Shown here one piece after another: positions 7,693-16,667 of a stretch of DNA of 63,259 nucleotides. Made by a program: the position numbers and the translations under genes. Under the pieces are notes generated by a model that saw nothing but the letters and a program-made list of their open reading frames with translations, was not told the origin of the DNA and ran no database searches. The DNA lies in assembly GCA_032252755.1 (NCBI GenBank), contig JAVUPY010000066.1, forward strand, positions 1 through 63,259. The letters run 5' to 3'. The stretch comes from Terriglobia bacterium (lineage in GTDB: Bacteria; Acidobacteriota; Terriglobia; Terriglobales; Acidobacteriaceae). The first letter of the stretch is position 1. The number at the start of each line of letters is the position of its first letter.

Positions 7693-9021
7693 TTAGTTTG
7701 CAGCCAGCGTTGATGTTGCCTCGCCACCGATCGTAGCTTCAGGCGACTGAAACTGTTCGGCTTCCGTGGAGTGCTCCAGCGCGGTGGTCGACGCCTGTCC
7801 GCTCGTCACCACGTTCTGCACCGCATCGAAATAGCCGGTGCCCACAAAACGCTGGTGCTTCACCGCTTCGTAACCTTCCTTCTCCAACCGGAACTCCTCT
7901 TCCTGCAGCGCCGAGTAGGCCGTCATGCCGGCGTGCTGATAGCCCTTTGCCAGTTCGTACATACTCAGGTTCAAAGCATGGAACCCGGCGAGCGTGATGA
8001 ACTGGAACTTGTAGCCCATCTCTGCCAGTGCCGGCTGGAAGCGAGCGATGTCGGCGTCGCTCAGTTTCTTCTTCCAGTTGAAAGACGGCGAACAGTTGTA
8101 AGCCAGCAGCTTGCCCGGGAACTTCGCATGAATGGCATCGGCGAAACGTCGCGCCTCCTCAATGTTCGGCTCCGAAGTTTCGCACCAGATCATATCGGCA
8201 TAGGGCGCGTAAGCAAGGCCGCGCGCGATTGCCGAATCGAGCCCACCCTGGATGCAGAAGAAGCCTTCGTTGGTGCGATTGCCGGTAAGGAACTGCCGAT
8301 CGTACGGATCCACATCGCTGGTCAGCAAATGTGCACTGTTCGCGTCGGTGCGCGCCAGGATCAATGTCGGGACGCCGCAAATATCGGCCGCCAGACGTGC
8401 CGCCACCAGCTTCTGCACCGCTTCGGTTGTCGACACCAATACTTTGCCCCCGAGATGTCCGCACTTCTTCGCCGAAGAAAGCTGATCTTCGAAGTGCACG
8501 CAGGCGGCACCGGCATCGATCATTGCCTTCATCAGTTCGAAGGCATTGAGATTGCCACCGAAGCCCGCCTCAGCGTCCGCAATCATTGGGGCAAGGAAGT
8601 GGAATCCGTTGCGCCCTTCGGAATGATGGATCTGGTCGGCGCGCAGCAGAGCGTTGTTCAGACGACGCACCAGGTTCGGCACGCTGTCTGCCGGGTAAAG
8701 GCTCTGGTCCGGATACATTTGACCCGCGTCATTGGCGTCTCCTGCAACCTGCCAGCCGGAGACATAGACTGCCTTCAATCCGGCCTTCACCATCTGCACC
8801 GCTTGGTTACCGGTCAGGGCTCCGAGGGCGGGCACATATTTTTCTTCGTGCAGAAGCTTCCAAAGGCGCTCGGCGCCGAGACGAGCGAGGGTGTAGTCGA
8901 TGCGTATGGTGCCGCGAAGACGCTCAACCTCTTCAGGGGTATAAGGCCGGGTTATGCCTTTCCAGCGCGGGTTGGAATTCCAGTCATGCAGCAGTTCTGC
9001 AGCGAATTGGTTCGTTGCCAT
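7693..9021 (-). CDS. aceA: Isocitrate lyase
   Basis: 442 residues. The active-site hexapeptide region [10 protein letters not shown] has KKCGH at 185-189; [24 protein letters not shown] near 87-110 and [21 protein letters not shown] are also characteristic. It cleaves isocitrate to glyoxylate and succinate, the first step of the glyoxylate shunt, in the cytoplasm. GAGAGGA precedes ATG 9021, and the same TGAGAGGAC string sits before aceB. aceB is 294 bases upstream on the same strand. TATAAC at 9102-9107 (minus strand) is a possible separate promoter for aceA. Confidence 0.98.
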   Translation of the reverse strand: MATNQFAAELLHDWNSNPRWKGITRPYTPEEVERLRGTIRIDYTLARLGAERLWKLLHEEKYVPALGALTGNQAVQMVKAGLKAVYVSGWQVAGDANDAGQMYPDQSLYPADSVPNLVRRLNNALLRADQIHHSEGRNGFHFLAPMIADAEAGFGGNLNAFELMKAMIDAGAACVHFEDQLSSAKKCGHLGGKVLVSTTEAVQKLVAARLAADICGVPTLILARTDANSAHLLTSDVDPYDRQFLTGNRTNEGFFCIQGGLDSAIARGLAYAPYADMIWCETSEPNIEEARRFADAIHAKFPGKLLAYNCSPSFNWKKKLSDADIARFQPALAEMGYKFQFITLAGFHALNLSMYELAKGYQHAGMTAYSALQEEEFRLEKEGYEAVKHQRFVGTGYFDAVQNVVTSGQASTTALEHSTEAEQFQSPEATIGGEATSTLAAN

Positions 9022-9315
9022 GGGTGGTCCTCTCAGTACGAATTTGTATTCTGTGCATCCGCCTGCCCGGTTAGGCCTCGACGAACACGCACAACGTTCG
9101 GGTTATAGGGGTCGCACTCCGCATGACGGATGTACGCGCCCAAAGACTTAACGGCACGCCGGTCTTCGCCGCACCGTAAGTCACCGCAGGACCTTTCGCC
9201 TATTGAACGGTCGCAAGGTGTTTCCCGCGGTCCCCGCCAAATCCGCACCACCAGGGTCGAACGGAGGGGGGCTGTCACTGCATTCGGGTCGCCCTATGTT
9301 GGACGCCCTGTTGAT

Positions 9316-10890
9316 TTAAAACGGATCGAACTCGCCGTTCTTTACCATCGCTTCCGCAATGCGTCTCGCCTCACGGAAGGTTTCGGGAGAACCCAGGTCT
9401 TTACCTGGATTCGCGATTAATTTGTCCAACTCTTCATTGAAAAGCTGGGTTATGAATTCAGGCGTGTGCTCAACAGATTTGCCCGTGTCGTCGGTAATCG
9501 GCACGGTCTTGGAATGCTTCATTCGCTGCGCAATCATCAGGCGATAAATACGGTCCGTCGCCAGATCTTCCATGTAGCCATCGAGCAGGCTCGCGCCTTT
9601 GCCGTTGAGGACACCGTTGCGGTAACGAATCACAGTGCGAACCGCCGCGCGCGTTCCCGTCAGCGTCTTCTTGCCCACTCCGGTCGGCGCCGGACGCAAA
9701 TCCGGATACCGCGGCGCATTCGCGCGACGCGCATGCATCTGGTTGGGATTCGGGAATTGGTCCACCGCGATCTGGTTCTGATCGGGATGCCCGGTCCACG
9801 CTCCGTCCATCAGGCAATTGGCTTCGTTCTTCTTGTCTTTCGCCAGCACATCCAGCGCACGCGCATTCAGTTCGGCATCTTCGCGGCTCGGATACAGCGC
9901 GGTCATGCCGCCGATCGCCAGGCAGCCACGCTTGTGGCAGATCTCAGGAATCAACTCGCGCAGGTTCTGAAAGAACTGCACGTCGTGCGGGATCGTGTTG
10001 CGGTCGGGCAGCACCCACTCCGGATCGTCGAGATTGAAATGGATCAGACTGGCCATGTAATCCCAGCGGCTAAGGTTCAATCCCAGGATGTGATCGCGCA
10101 GGTTGTAGAGGAACTCTTCCATCTGGTAGGCCTCGGGATGCGACTCCACCAGCGCCATGCATTTGATGTAATCCTTCGGCCAGCCGCGCATTTCCGCGAT
10201 CTTCTGGAAGAGATCTCGCCACCACAGCGCTTCTTCCGCGCTCTCGCTCTTTGGAATATAGATACAGAGATTGTGCTTTAATTTCGCAGGATCGACTTGG
10301 AACGCCAGAGAGCCTACATCGAACACCGAGGCCGACATCACCTCCGGCATCACCCCCGCCTGGTTCAAGTGCAGCCCGCGGGAGCGCGTCCAGATCACCG
10401 TGTTGCTGTCTTTGATATCAACTTCGCGATCACGCTTTTTGTCGAAGTACGTCAGCTCTCCAGCCAGCGCCTTGAGAACATTCTGCATTCCGAGCATCTC
10501 GTGGTCCCACTGGTTCACAATGGAATCTTCCAGGTCGAGCATCACTCCGGGCGCGCCGGAGTTGAGCATCTTCACCACCAGTTCCGCTTCGTCGGCCGGC
10601 CCGGTCATCTGGTTGCGCTGGTCTTCGCACCACTTCGGAAAAGCGATGCGCCACTCTCCCTGCGTCGCCTCCGACGGTCGCAGATGATCGGGACGGTCGC
10701 CTTCCAGCGACGCCTCCAGCACTCGCTTGCGCTTGGCCACGAGTTCCTGCTGACGCGGCGTGAACAACTGATGCAGCGTTTGCAGAAATTCGAAGAGCCC
10801 TGGGGCCAGGTCGCGTCGCGCATTGAATCCCGCCGGAGCGCTATTGAGTTGAAAGCCAGTTGCGGTTGGATAATTTGCCGTGCTGCTCAT
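9316..10890 (-). CDS. aceB: Malate synthase A
   Basis: 524 residues starting at ATG 10890 (MSSTANYPTATG) after GAGAGGACAT; an upstream in-frame start adds 23 residues without family similarity. LDLEDSIVNQWDHEM and RDHILGLNLSRWDY identify the family, the latter being a variant of the malate synthase signature (SR replaces the more usual CGR). The C-terminal region contains GVGKKTLTGTRAAVRTVIRYRNGVLNGKGASLLDGYMEDLATDRIYRLMIAQ-like malate synthase A sequence. It condenses glyoxylate with acetyl-CoA to malate. Together with aceA it gives growth on acetate or fatty acids; the partial acyl-CoA carboxyltransferase at the left edge fits the same diet. Confidence 0.97.
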   Translation of the reverse strand: MSSTANYPTATGFQLNSAPAGFNARRDLAPGLFEFLQTLHQLFTPRQQELVAKRKRVLEASLEGDRPDHLRPSEATQGEWRIAFPKWCEDQRNQMTGPADEAELVVKMLNSGAPGVMLDLEDSIVNQWDHEMLGMQNVLKALAGELTYFDKKRDREVDIKDSNTVIWTRSRGLHLNQAGVMPEVMSASVFDVGSLAFQVDPAKLKHNLCIYIPKSESAEEALWWRDLFQKIAEMRGWPKDYIKCMALVESHPEAYQMEEFLYNLRDHILGLNLSRWDYMASLIHFNLDDPEWVLPDRNTIPHDVQFFQNLRELIPEICHKRGCLAIGGMTALYPSREDAELNARALDVLAKDKKNEANCLMDGAWTGHPDQNQIAVDQFPNPNQMHARRANAPRYPDLRPAPTGVGKKTLTGTRAAVRTVIRYRNGVLNGKGASLLDGYMEDLATDRIYRLMIAQRMKHSKTVPITDDTGKSVEHTPEFITQLFNEELDKLIANPGKDLGSPETFREARRIAEAMVKNGEFDPF

Positions 10891-11088
10891 ATGTCCTCTC
10901 AAAAACGATGCCCGCTCGAGGAATCGGATAACGAATCGGCTACGCCCGCTCGAGTCCATGGGCTGGATGCGCCTGGCGAGAGCAATTCTGATGCTTTCGC
11001 CTGAGTGACGGTTGTCCTAAGGGAGCTCAGCCCCCGCAGGGGTTTCCCTTCGGCGGTCCTATTTAGTACTCGTGGAGTACGCGGAAGC

Positions 11089-11835
11089 TCAAGCTTTAGC
11101 GGTTACTCCCGCTAAAGCAGAGAACAACTCTGGGTCCGTTTGGCGCAGTCTCAAAAGCAAGTCTGCCCACAACGGTTGCAAAAATGGGATTTTGGCAATT
11201 TCGCGTTTGGCGGTCAGTGCCGCTTCCATCGCGATTGGTTTCGGCTCGATTCCGAGAGCTCGGGCGCTAGCGGCTACCGACAAATTGCGCTGCACCATGC
11301 CTTCCAGCAACAGCATGGTCACCGTCGCCAGCTGCACGTTCGGCCCACGCGTGATGGCGCCATGGTTCGGGAGCAGGATCGCGTGGTGGTCACGCAGCGC
11401 GTCCGCCATGGGACGCACCCGCTCTTCGCTTGATGCCAGCCCGCTATATTCCTCTTCCACAATTGCCACATCACCAGCCAGAATGCAGCTCTCCTGGTCG
11501 TAAATCTCCGGTTGTTTGCGAAACGCACTGAACGTCACCGTTGCTGGCGGATGGGTATGTACCAGCGCCACAATGTCCGGCACGTGCTGGTGAATCACCC
11601 CGTGCAGCAGGATCGTGTCGTTGACCCAGCCTTCGCCATTTACGATCTTCCCTTCGAAATCGCAGGTGAGGATATCCGCCGGCTGCAAAGTCGCAAACGA
11701 TGGCCCAAATCGGTTCACCAGCATTCGGTTCTCGCCTATCGCAATGCTGATGTGCCCCGCATTCGCCACACTGAGCCCGGCGCGATAGAGCACACGCGCG
11801 GCACAGCAAATGTCGAATTTGAGATTTTCGGGCAA
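11089..11835 (-). CDS. Class II aldolase/adducin family protein
   Basis: 248 residues from TTG 11835. This start is preferred because GAGGA lies 6 bases before it and a TTGCGT-16-TATTAT promoter sits just upstream (11859-11886), inside the longer alternative that begins at ATG 11910 without a ribosome site. The zinc-site motif ALVHTHPPATVTF and a third histidine in LLPNHGAI are present, as in L-fuculose-1-phosphate or L-ribulose-5-phosphate aldolase/epimerase relatives. AGLSVANAGHIS replaces the usual SGNxS phosphate loop. The substrate is unknown. It lies upstream of the aceBA genes on the same strand but about 200 bases away. Confidence 0.85.
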   Translation of the reverse strand: MPENLKFDICCAARVLYRAGLSVANAGHISIAIGENRMLVNRFGPSFATLQPADILTCDFEGKIVNGEGWVNDTILLHGVIHQHVPDIVALVHTHPPATVTFSAFRKQPEIYDQESCILAGDVAIVEEEYSGLASSEERVRPMADALRDHHAILLPNHGAITRGPNVQLATVTMLLLEGMVQRNLSVAASARALGIEPKPIAMEAALTAKREIAKIPFLQPLWADLLLRLRQTDPELFSALAGVTAKA

Positions 11836-11858
11836 GCGTTTCCTCAACCGGGGTGACG

Positions 11859-11886
11859 ATAATAAGCAACTTTTGGGCGCACGCAA
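11859..11886 (-). promoter_or_regulatory. Sigma70-like promoter for class II aldolase gene
   Basis: On the minus strand TTGCGT (11886-11881) is 16 bases from TATTAT (11864-11859). Transcription from here would start near 11852, followed by GAGGA and TTG 11835. Confidence 0.5.
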
Positions 11887-12181
11887 AGCAAAAAATGAAT
11901 GGCGGTTCATTTATCTTGGTTGCGAATTTCTAGCTTGGGTTGTCGGTCCTGCGCCAACTGTGGTTTGAGATGTCCGAGCCTCAGGATTCGATGCAGATTG
12001 CGAGCCGGATCTCGCGCTGGAATTCCCGTTTTGGCAATTTGGCTGCTCGTTTACAGACTGCGAACAAGTGACTGACTACTGTAACCGCTCACCCGCCAGT
12101 AACTGCGCATAAGTAGTTTGGGATTGTATTCAGAGTAGCGCGAGGCTAGCTTTAGGTTTACTCCATTCGTGAGGCGATACT

Positions 12182-12808
12182 TTGAAAGGCCATTCTATAG
12201 TTCTCCTGGCATTCTTGAGCTCGTTGATGCTTTGTACCTTGGTCGCTGGCCAGGGAGACCCTCTGCCGCTGGGCGGCAATAATGATCAGAGCCTCGGGCA
12301 AGTGGCAAAGCAGAAGCCAAGCAGCGCAGTACATGCCAAGAAGGTGCTGACCGATGACGATCCGAGTATTCACCGCCTGGGGATTCCGCAGATTTCCTTG
12401 GATAACATTTCGAACGCCGAAGAGATCGCGCAAGCGATCCTTGCTCATTCCTCGCACCACACCCCACAGGAAACCGAGAGTGTGGTGAAAGACTGGTACG
12501 ACGACGAGATGGATGAGATCGCGCATGCCCGGTCCGAAATCGGTCGGGCTACCTCGAAGCCCAAGCCTGTGATGATCGATAATCCTGACGATTACGAAAA
12601 ATCGATGCGTCAGTACCGCGAGCAGCAGGAGGTTGAAGCCCAGAGAACGGCGACGCGGGAGCTGGTCGTGCGATCCCGAAATGATGTGATCCACAAAATT
12701 CACGACCGCCTCGCGGCGGTACGAACCAGTATTCAAACGCGCGGACTGTCCTACAAATGGTTCGATACCAATTTCCCTTACGTTATCTACTACGGTCCTG
12801 CGGAATAG
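12182..12808 (+). CDS. Secreted protein of unknown function
   Basis: 208 residues from TTG 12182, supported by GAGG 8 bases upstream. Reading from there gives a complete signal peptide (Lys-Gly, then IVLLAFLSSLMLCTLVAGQ), whereas the first internal ATG would cut it. The mature part is hydrophilic, with LGIPQISLDNISNAEEIAQAI and HTPQETESVVKDWYDDEMDEIAHARSEI-like acidic helices, then a basic middle and a short aromatic end, KWFDTNFPYVIYYG. No domain is recognised. It is transcribed alone between the divergent aldolase gene and the convergent thrS. Confidence 0.7.
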   Translation: MKGHSIVLLAFLSSLMLCTLVAGQGDPLPLGGNNDQSLGQVAKQKPSSAVHAKKVLTDDDPSIHRLGIPQISLDNISNAEEIAQAILAHSSHHTPQETESVVKDWYDDEMDEIAHARSEIGRATSKPKPVMIDNPDDYEKSMRQYREQQEVEAQRTATRELVVRSRNDVIHKIHDRLAAVRTSIQTRGLSYKWFDTNFPYVIYYGPAE

Positions 12809-12831
12809 AGAAAGTTTGGTGCGCAAAGCTA

Positions 12832-12856
12832 AGGGAGGCAGTGAGTCTGCCTCCCT
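12832..12856. terminator. Bidirectional terminator between secreted protein and thrS
   Basis: A 9-bp perfect stem AGGGAGGCA / TGCCTCCCT with a 7-base loop, followed by CTTTGGGTTT, lies between two convergent genes. Confidence 0.7.
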
Positions 12857-12877
12857 CTTTGGGTTTGGTTGGCTTAG

Positions 12878-14887
12878 TTACTCCAGCGTCGGTTTCTTTT
12901 CGGCAATCAGCTTTTCAATGCGTTCGACGAACTGATCAAGCGGCACCGTTTCCGTCTTTTCGTTGCCGCGCGTGCGAACGTTGACCGAGTTTGCCTCGGC
13001 TTCCTTGTCGCCCACCACGAGGATGAACGGCACCTTTTGCAGAGCGTGCTCACGGATCTTGGCGTTCATCTTTTCGTTGCGACCGTCCACCTCGACGCGC
13101 ACGCCCTTGGATTTCAGTACCTCGGCTACCTTATTTGCATAGTCGAGGTGCTTTTCGCCGATCGGCACGAGGACCGTCTGCACTGGCGAGAGCCACACCG
13201 GGAATGCTCCGGCGTAGTGCTCGATCAGCACGCCAAAGAAGCGTTCTACCGAACCATAGAGCGCGCGGTGCACCATCAGCGGCTGGTGACGCTTACCATC
13301 TTCGCCCACATACTCAAGTTCGAAGCGTTGCGGCAGCGTAAAGTCGAACTGCACCGTCGAAAGCTGCCACAGTCGCCCGATGGCATCGACCAGCTTGATA
13401 TCGATCTTGGGCCCATAGAATGCCGCTTCGCCGGGGATGCGCTTATAAGGGATGCCGCGCCCATCGAGCACTTTCGTTAGAGTGCCTTGCGCGAGGTTCC
13501 ACTGGTCATCGGTTCCGATGAAGCTCTTGCGATCGTTAGGGTCCCACTCGCTCAGTTCGACCTGAAACTTGTCGAAGCCAAACGTATGCAGAACCGAAAT
13601 CGCGAAATCGATACACCCGCTGATCTCGCCTTCAATCTGCTCCGGAGTGCAGAAGATGTGCGCATCATCCTGGGTGAAGCCGCGCACGCGCAGCAGGCCA
13701 TGCATCACGCCCGAGCGCTCGTAGCGATACACGGTGCCGAGTTCGCCCAACCGGACCGGCAGGTCGCGGTACGACCGCAGCGAGTCCTTATATATCAGGA
13801 TGTGGAACGGACAGTTCATCGGCTTCATGCGATATTCCGCATCGTCCAGTTCCATGGTGTCGAACATGTTCTGCGCGTAGTAGCCCTCGTGGCCCGAGGT
13901 CTGCCACAACTGGCGTCGCGCCACGTGTGGCGTGTAGACGAGCGAGTAACCGCGCTTCAGATACTCGTCGCGCATCCAGTCTTCCATCAGCTTGCGCATC
14001 ATTCCGCCCTTGGGATGCCAGAAGATCAGCCCCGGCCCGGCGAGTTCCTGGATGGAGAACAGATCGAGTTGCTTGCCCAGGAGGCGATGATCGCGCCGCT
14101 TCGCCTCTTCCACCTGCTTCAGCCACTCGTCCATGTCTTTCTTCGAGAAGAACGAGGTGCCGTAGATGCGCTGCAGCTGCGGATTCTTCTCGTCGCCGAG
14201 CCAGTATGCGCCGGCGATGTTCAGCAACTTGAACGCCTTGATCTTGCCCGTGGAAGGAATGTGCGGCCCGCGACAGAAGTCGACGAACTTCCCGGTCTTG
14301 TAAAGTGAGATTTTTTCATCGGGCTTGGTGAACTGCTCGATGAAGTGGCACTTCATGAAGTCGCCCTCGCCCTTGAACTTATCCAGGCCCTCGGTGCGGG
14401 GCAGCCATTCGCGCGCATAGGGCTCGTTTCGCTGCACGATCTCCTGCATCTTGGCTTCGATCTTCTGCAGGTCTTCGGGCGTGAACGGAGTCGGACGATA
14501 AAAATCGTAAAAGAAACCGCTCTCGGTTGCCGGGCCGTGACCGAGCTTGGTCTCGGGAAAGAGTTCGAGCACCGCCGCCGCCATCAGGTGCGCGGACGAG
14601 TGACGGAAGACTTCGAGCGACTCGGGATCTTTCTCGGTGAGAATACGGATCGAACTGTCGTGCTCAAGCGGCTTGGTGAGATCGACCAGTTGCCATCCGT
14701 TGCCGCCCTCGCCGTGACCGGAGGCGCAGCCGGATTCCTCGGAACCGTTCAGTGGACCGACCTTGGCGACCAGCGCGGCGTCAGCCAAACGAGGGCTGAT
14801 CGATCGCGCCACGTCCAAAGCGGTAGAACCCTTCGGCAGTTCCTGCACGTTGCCGTCGGGAAGTTTGATCTTAATATTGTCTGCCAT
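12878..14887 (-). CDS. thrS: Threonyl-tRNA synthetase
   Basis: 669 residues. Start ATG 14887 (MADNIKIKLPDGN) follows GAGGGG; a longer frame upstream is not conserved. Order of domains: TGS (1-70), editing/SAD domain with HSSAHLMAAAVLELFPETKLGHG (about 130-155), class II catalytic core with MNCPFHILIY (zinc cysteine) and SGVMHGLLRVRGFTQDDAHIF, and the anticodon-binding domain with LSPVQTVLVPIGEKHLDYA. It charges tRNA-Thr in the cytoplasm. The usual infC neighbour is missing on this side, and no T-box leader is seen in the 170 bases upstream. Confidence 0.98.
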   Translation of the reverse strand: MADNIKIKLPDGNVQELPKGSTALDVARSISPRLADAALVAKVGPLNGSEESGCASGHGEGGNGWQLVDLTKPLEHDSSIRILTEKDPESLEVFRHSSAHLMAAAVLELFPETKLGHGPATESGFFYDFYRPTPFTPEDLQKIEAKMQEIVQRNEPYAREWLPRTEGLDKFKGEGDFMKCHFIEQFTKPDEKISLYKTGKFVDFCRGPHIPSTGKIKAFKLLNIAGAYWLGDEKNPQLQRIYGTSFFSKKDMDEWLKQVEEAKRRDHRLLGKQLDLFSIQELAGPGLIFWHPKGGMMRKLMEDWMRDEYLKRGYSLVYTPHVARRQLWQTSGHEGYYAQNMFDTMELDDAEYRMKPMNCPFHILIYKDSLRSYRDLPVRLGELGTVYRYERSGVMHGLLRVRGFTQDDAHIFCTPEQIEGEISGCIDFAISVLHTFGFDKFQVELSEWDPNDRKSFIGTDDQWNLAQGTLTKVLDGRGIPYKRIPGEAAFYGPKIDIKLVDAIGRLWQLSTVQFDFTLPQRFELEYVGEDGKRHQPLMVHRALYGSVERFFGVLIEHYAGAFPVWLSPVQTVLVPIGEKHLDYANKVAEVLKSKGVRVEVDGRNEKMNAKIREHALQKVPFILVVGDKEAEANSVNVRTRGNEKTETVPLDQFVERIEKLIAEKKPTLE

Positions 14888-15026
14888 GACATACCCCTCG
14901 GAACCGATTGGTCGTGCGCACAAGTGCCCAATCCACATCGGTTCGGAAACTATCAGTGTAAAGAGAGCGGAAGAGGGAAGCAAACCCGCGCCGCACGAAA
15001 GCACCGAGTAGCGCCCGCGCGAGCTT

Positions 15027-15063
15027 GGTGCCCATATCTGCCGGAGTTAGCAGATGTGGGTTC
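15027..15063. repeat. Dispersed hairpin repeat, GGTGCCCCAC family, copy 2
   Basis: GGTGCCCATATCTGC and GCAGATGTGGGTTC form an 11-bp stem with one wobble pair and a short loop containing GGAGTTA. It abuts the stop codon of the small membrane protein at 15062, on that gene's 3' side. Copies at 56294 and 60787 share the same beginning, the GTTAG/GTTGG loop and the GGGT end. Confidence 0.65.
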
Positions 15064-15337
15064 AGCGCGGACGCGGTGCTGTTCGTCTCTCGAGGAAGAG
15101 TTGGTAGAGCAGGGCGCAGACACCAAAGCCGATAGCCACGTAGATAGCGATGTTGCGGTAGGCCAGCGCCATGTTCGGATGAACGCCTCGGACGGCGCCC
15201 CCAATTGCATACCACAGAATGCCAGTCATCAAACCGACTCCCATGCCGAGCATGGTGAAGATGAGCGTCACGAACAAGGTTCGAAACGTCTTCACGAAGA
15301 GTCGGCCGAGCCAGGTTGGTTGAGGTGCGCCTGCCAT
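15062..15337 (-). CDS. Small membrane protein, unknown function
   Basis: 91 residues from ATG 15337 (MAGAPQPTWLG). Two transmembrane helices are seen: LFVTLIFTMLGMGVGLMTGILWYAIGG (about 21-47) and IAIYVAIGFGVCALLYQLF (about 63-81). The C-terminus is short and basic, so both ends are probably cytoplasmic. No family is recognised. It sits between thrS and a divergent cytoplasmic unknown; a TACCCT box 6 bases before the start and the absence of a ribosome site suggest a leaderless transcript. Confidence 0.6.
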   Translation of the reverse strand: MAGAPQPTWLGRLFVKTFRTLFVTLIFTMLGMGVGLMTGILWYAIGGAVRGVHPNMALAYRNIAIYVAIGFGVCALLYQLFLERRTAPRPR

Positions 15338-15343
15338 GGAAAT

Positions 15344-15349
15344 AGGGTA
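15344..15349 (-). promoter_or_regulatory. Candidate -10 box (TACCCT) for small membrane protein
   Basis: On the minus strand TACCCT is followed by 6 bases (ATTTCC) and then ATG 15337. The hexamer and spacing are the same as before GTG 1552. Confidence 0.4.
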
Positions 15350-15418
15350 CAAGGTCCAAGGCACGAGGTTCAAGATGGGCAAAACGGCAGCCGGCCATTC
15401 TTTCACCTCGCACCTTGT

Positions 15419-15424
15419 TACAAT
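15419..15424 (+). promoter_or_regulatory. Candidate -10 box (TACAAT)
   Basis: TACAAT lies 9 bases before ATG 15434, in TTGTTACAATAGCCCTTCG. No Shine-Dalgarno sequence is present. Confidence 0.4.
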
Positions 15425-15433
15425 AGCCCTTCG

Positions 15434-16168
15434 ATGTCCACAACCCAAGCCATCACGCACTCGCCATCGGAAGTCCTGCGCATGGCGCCGGTTCAGCAAG
15501 GGCCGAATGGCATCTGCTTTGCCTTTACTGGCCAAGTCAGCGTGCCTCCGGCCGAACTGGAGCGAATGGTCGCCGCCGTCCCGCCCAGCATTGCCGCCGC
15601 GATGAGCCGCAAGGCTTTCTACTTCGTTCCGCTCACGGTGGTCGAGAACGACGAAGTGGTCATCGCCGACCGCTACGACGTCAGGCTCAGCGACAACGCT
15701 GTCTGCCACCGCAATCTCACGCTGGGCGATGCACAGTGCGTCTTCATCTCCACGCGCTTGATGGATGACCGCTTCGCCGTGGCGTTTGAGTTCTTCATCA
15801 ACATCGGGCACGCGTTCGTGGAGTCGGTTGGCTTCTCGCAGGAGTTCGCCGAACTGGCCTGGAAGCAGGTGCAGGACAAGGTGAAGGGTGAAACCTCGCT
15901 CGACGCTTTCGAATTGCGCAAAGTAGCGACTTCGAACCTTCCGGACGCCGAGCGCGCCAAGACCGAGTACTTCGAGGCGGCCTTCAGCGACGCTATCGCC
16001 GTCTACATGCTTTCGCTCTATCTCGACGTGGACTACTACGATCTCCGCGAGCGCGATTACCCTCTGCTCGCCCCCGCAGCTCTGGCCGAGCGCCTGCGCA
16101 AGGTGGCTGAACTCTTCCCGGCGCCGCCCGGATTCGAGTTCGCCGTCTACTATCGCCGCAGGGCTTAA
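15434..16168 (+). CDS. Conserved-looking cytoplasmic protein, unknown function
   Basis: 244 residues from ATG 15434. No signal peptide or membrane helix. The sequence is compact and regular, with an alpha/beta start (FAFTGQVSVPPAELERMVAAVPP), a central HRNLTLGDAQCVFISTRLMDDRFAVAFEFF, and helical segments to DVDYYDLRERDYPLLAP. Codon use matches its neighbours, so it is a genuine gene. No family recognised, and no catalytic signature stands out. Confidence 0.7.
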   Translation: MSTTQAITHSPSEVLRMAPVQQGPNGICFAFTGQVSVPPAELERMVAAVPPSIAAAMSRKAFYFVPLTVVENDEVVIADRYDVRLSDNAVCHRNLTLGDAQCVFISTRLMDDRFAVAFEFFINIGHAFVESVGFSQEFAELAWKQVQDKVKGETSLDAFELRKVATSNLPDAERAKTEYFEAAFSDAIAVYMLSLYLDVDYYDLRERDYPLLAPAALAERLRKVAELFPAPPGFEFAVYYRRRA

Positions 16169-16192
16169 GCAGAGCGCCGAGCCAGGAAAGCC

Positions 16193-16609
16193 CTACGCCG
16201 CCCGAATTTCTTCGGCCCGCCCGGTCGCTTCCCAATCTGTCGCCGAGATCACCAGCGTCTCGATCATCGCTTGTGCTTCGAAGACTGTTGCCGCACCCTG
16301 GTTCGCGAATCCCATGATCACCGGGAGCCCCGAGGCCATGCTCGCCTGCGCCATGTCGATTTTCCCGTGCATGGGAAACGAGATCGGCCTTTTACCGTCG
16401 CCGTCGTAATCGGTCAGCAGGGTTGCGGCTAAAACCGCCGTGCCATTGATGAGCGCCGTTGCCGTCGCCCTCTTGTGTTTACCCCAGAATGCCCCCGCGA
16501 TCATGAAGAACGCGGCGGTCGTCAGGAAATCCAGTGTCTTGTGCGTCTTCGGGTCGATCACCCGAGGAATCTTTTTTCCATACAGCAGCTTATCCATCAG
16601 CCAATTCAT
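16193..16609 (-). CDS. Hypothetical protein with hydrophobic segments
   Basis: 138 residues from ATG 16609, with GGGGAG upstream. Two moderately hydrophobic stretches, LDFLTTAAFFMIAGAFWG (about 27-44) and ATATALINGTAVLAATLL (48-65), suggest an inner-membrane hairpin. DYDGDGKRP follows, then a soluble C-terminus (MASGLPVIMGFANQGAATVF). Family not recognised. The Sel1-repeat gene lies 58 bases upstream on the same strand, so co-transcription is possible. Confidence 0.65.
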   Translation of the reverse strand: MNWLMDKLLYGKKIPRVIDPKTHKTLDFLTTAAFFMIAGAFWGKHKRATATALINGTAVLAATLLTDYDGDGKRPISFPMHGKIDMAQASMASGLPVIMGFANQGAATVFEAQAMIETLVISATDWEATGRAEEIRAA

Positions 16610-16667
16610 GCCAGTTTCTCCCCAACAGGAAAAGATGCTTGAGCTAGCTTCGGAGATGGTGGCCTGG

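Noticed and set aside
11061-11081. GTACTC/GAGTAC hairpin as terminator of the class II aldolase gene
   Set aside because: The 6-bp stem has a 3-base loop and no T-run on the minus strand, so evidence is too weak to annotate.
14888-15061. T-box or attenuator leader for thrS
   Set aside because: No T-box sequence (TGGNACC-type) or paired stem-terminator set is visible; the gap holds only the small membrane protein and a dispersed repeat.
14345-15433. Plus-strand open frame joining the thrS antisense to the gene at 15434
   Set aside because: The part before ATG 15434 is antisense to thrS and the small membrane protein and reads as low-complexity basic sequence. Only the part after 15434 looks like a protein.
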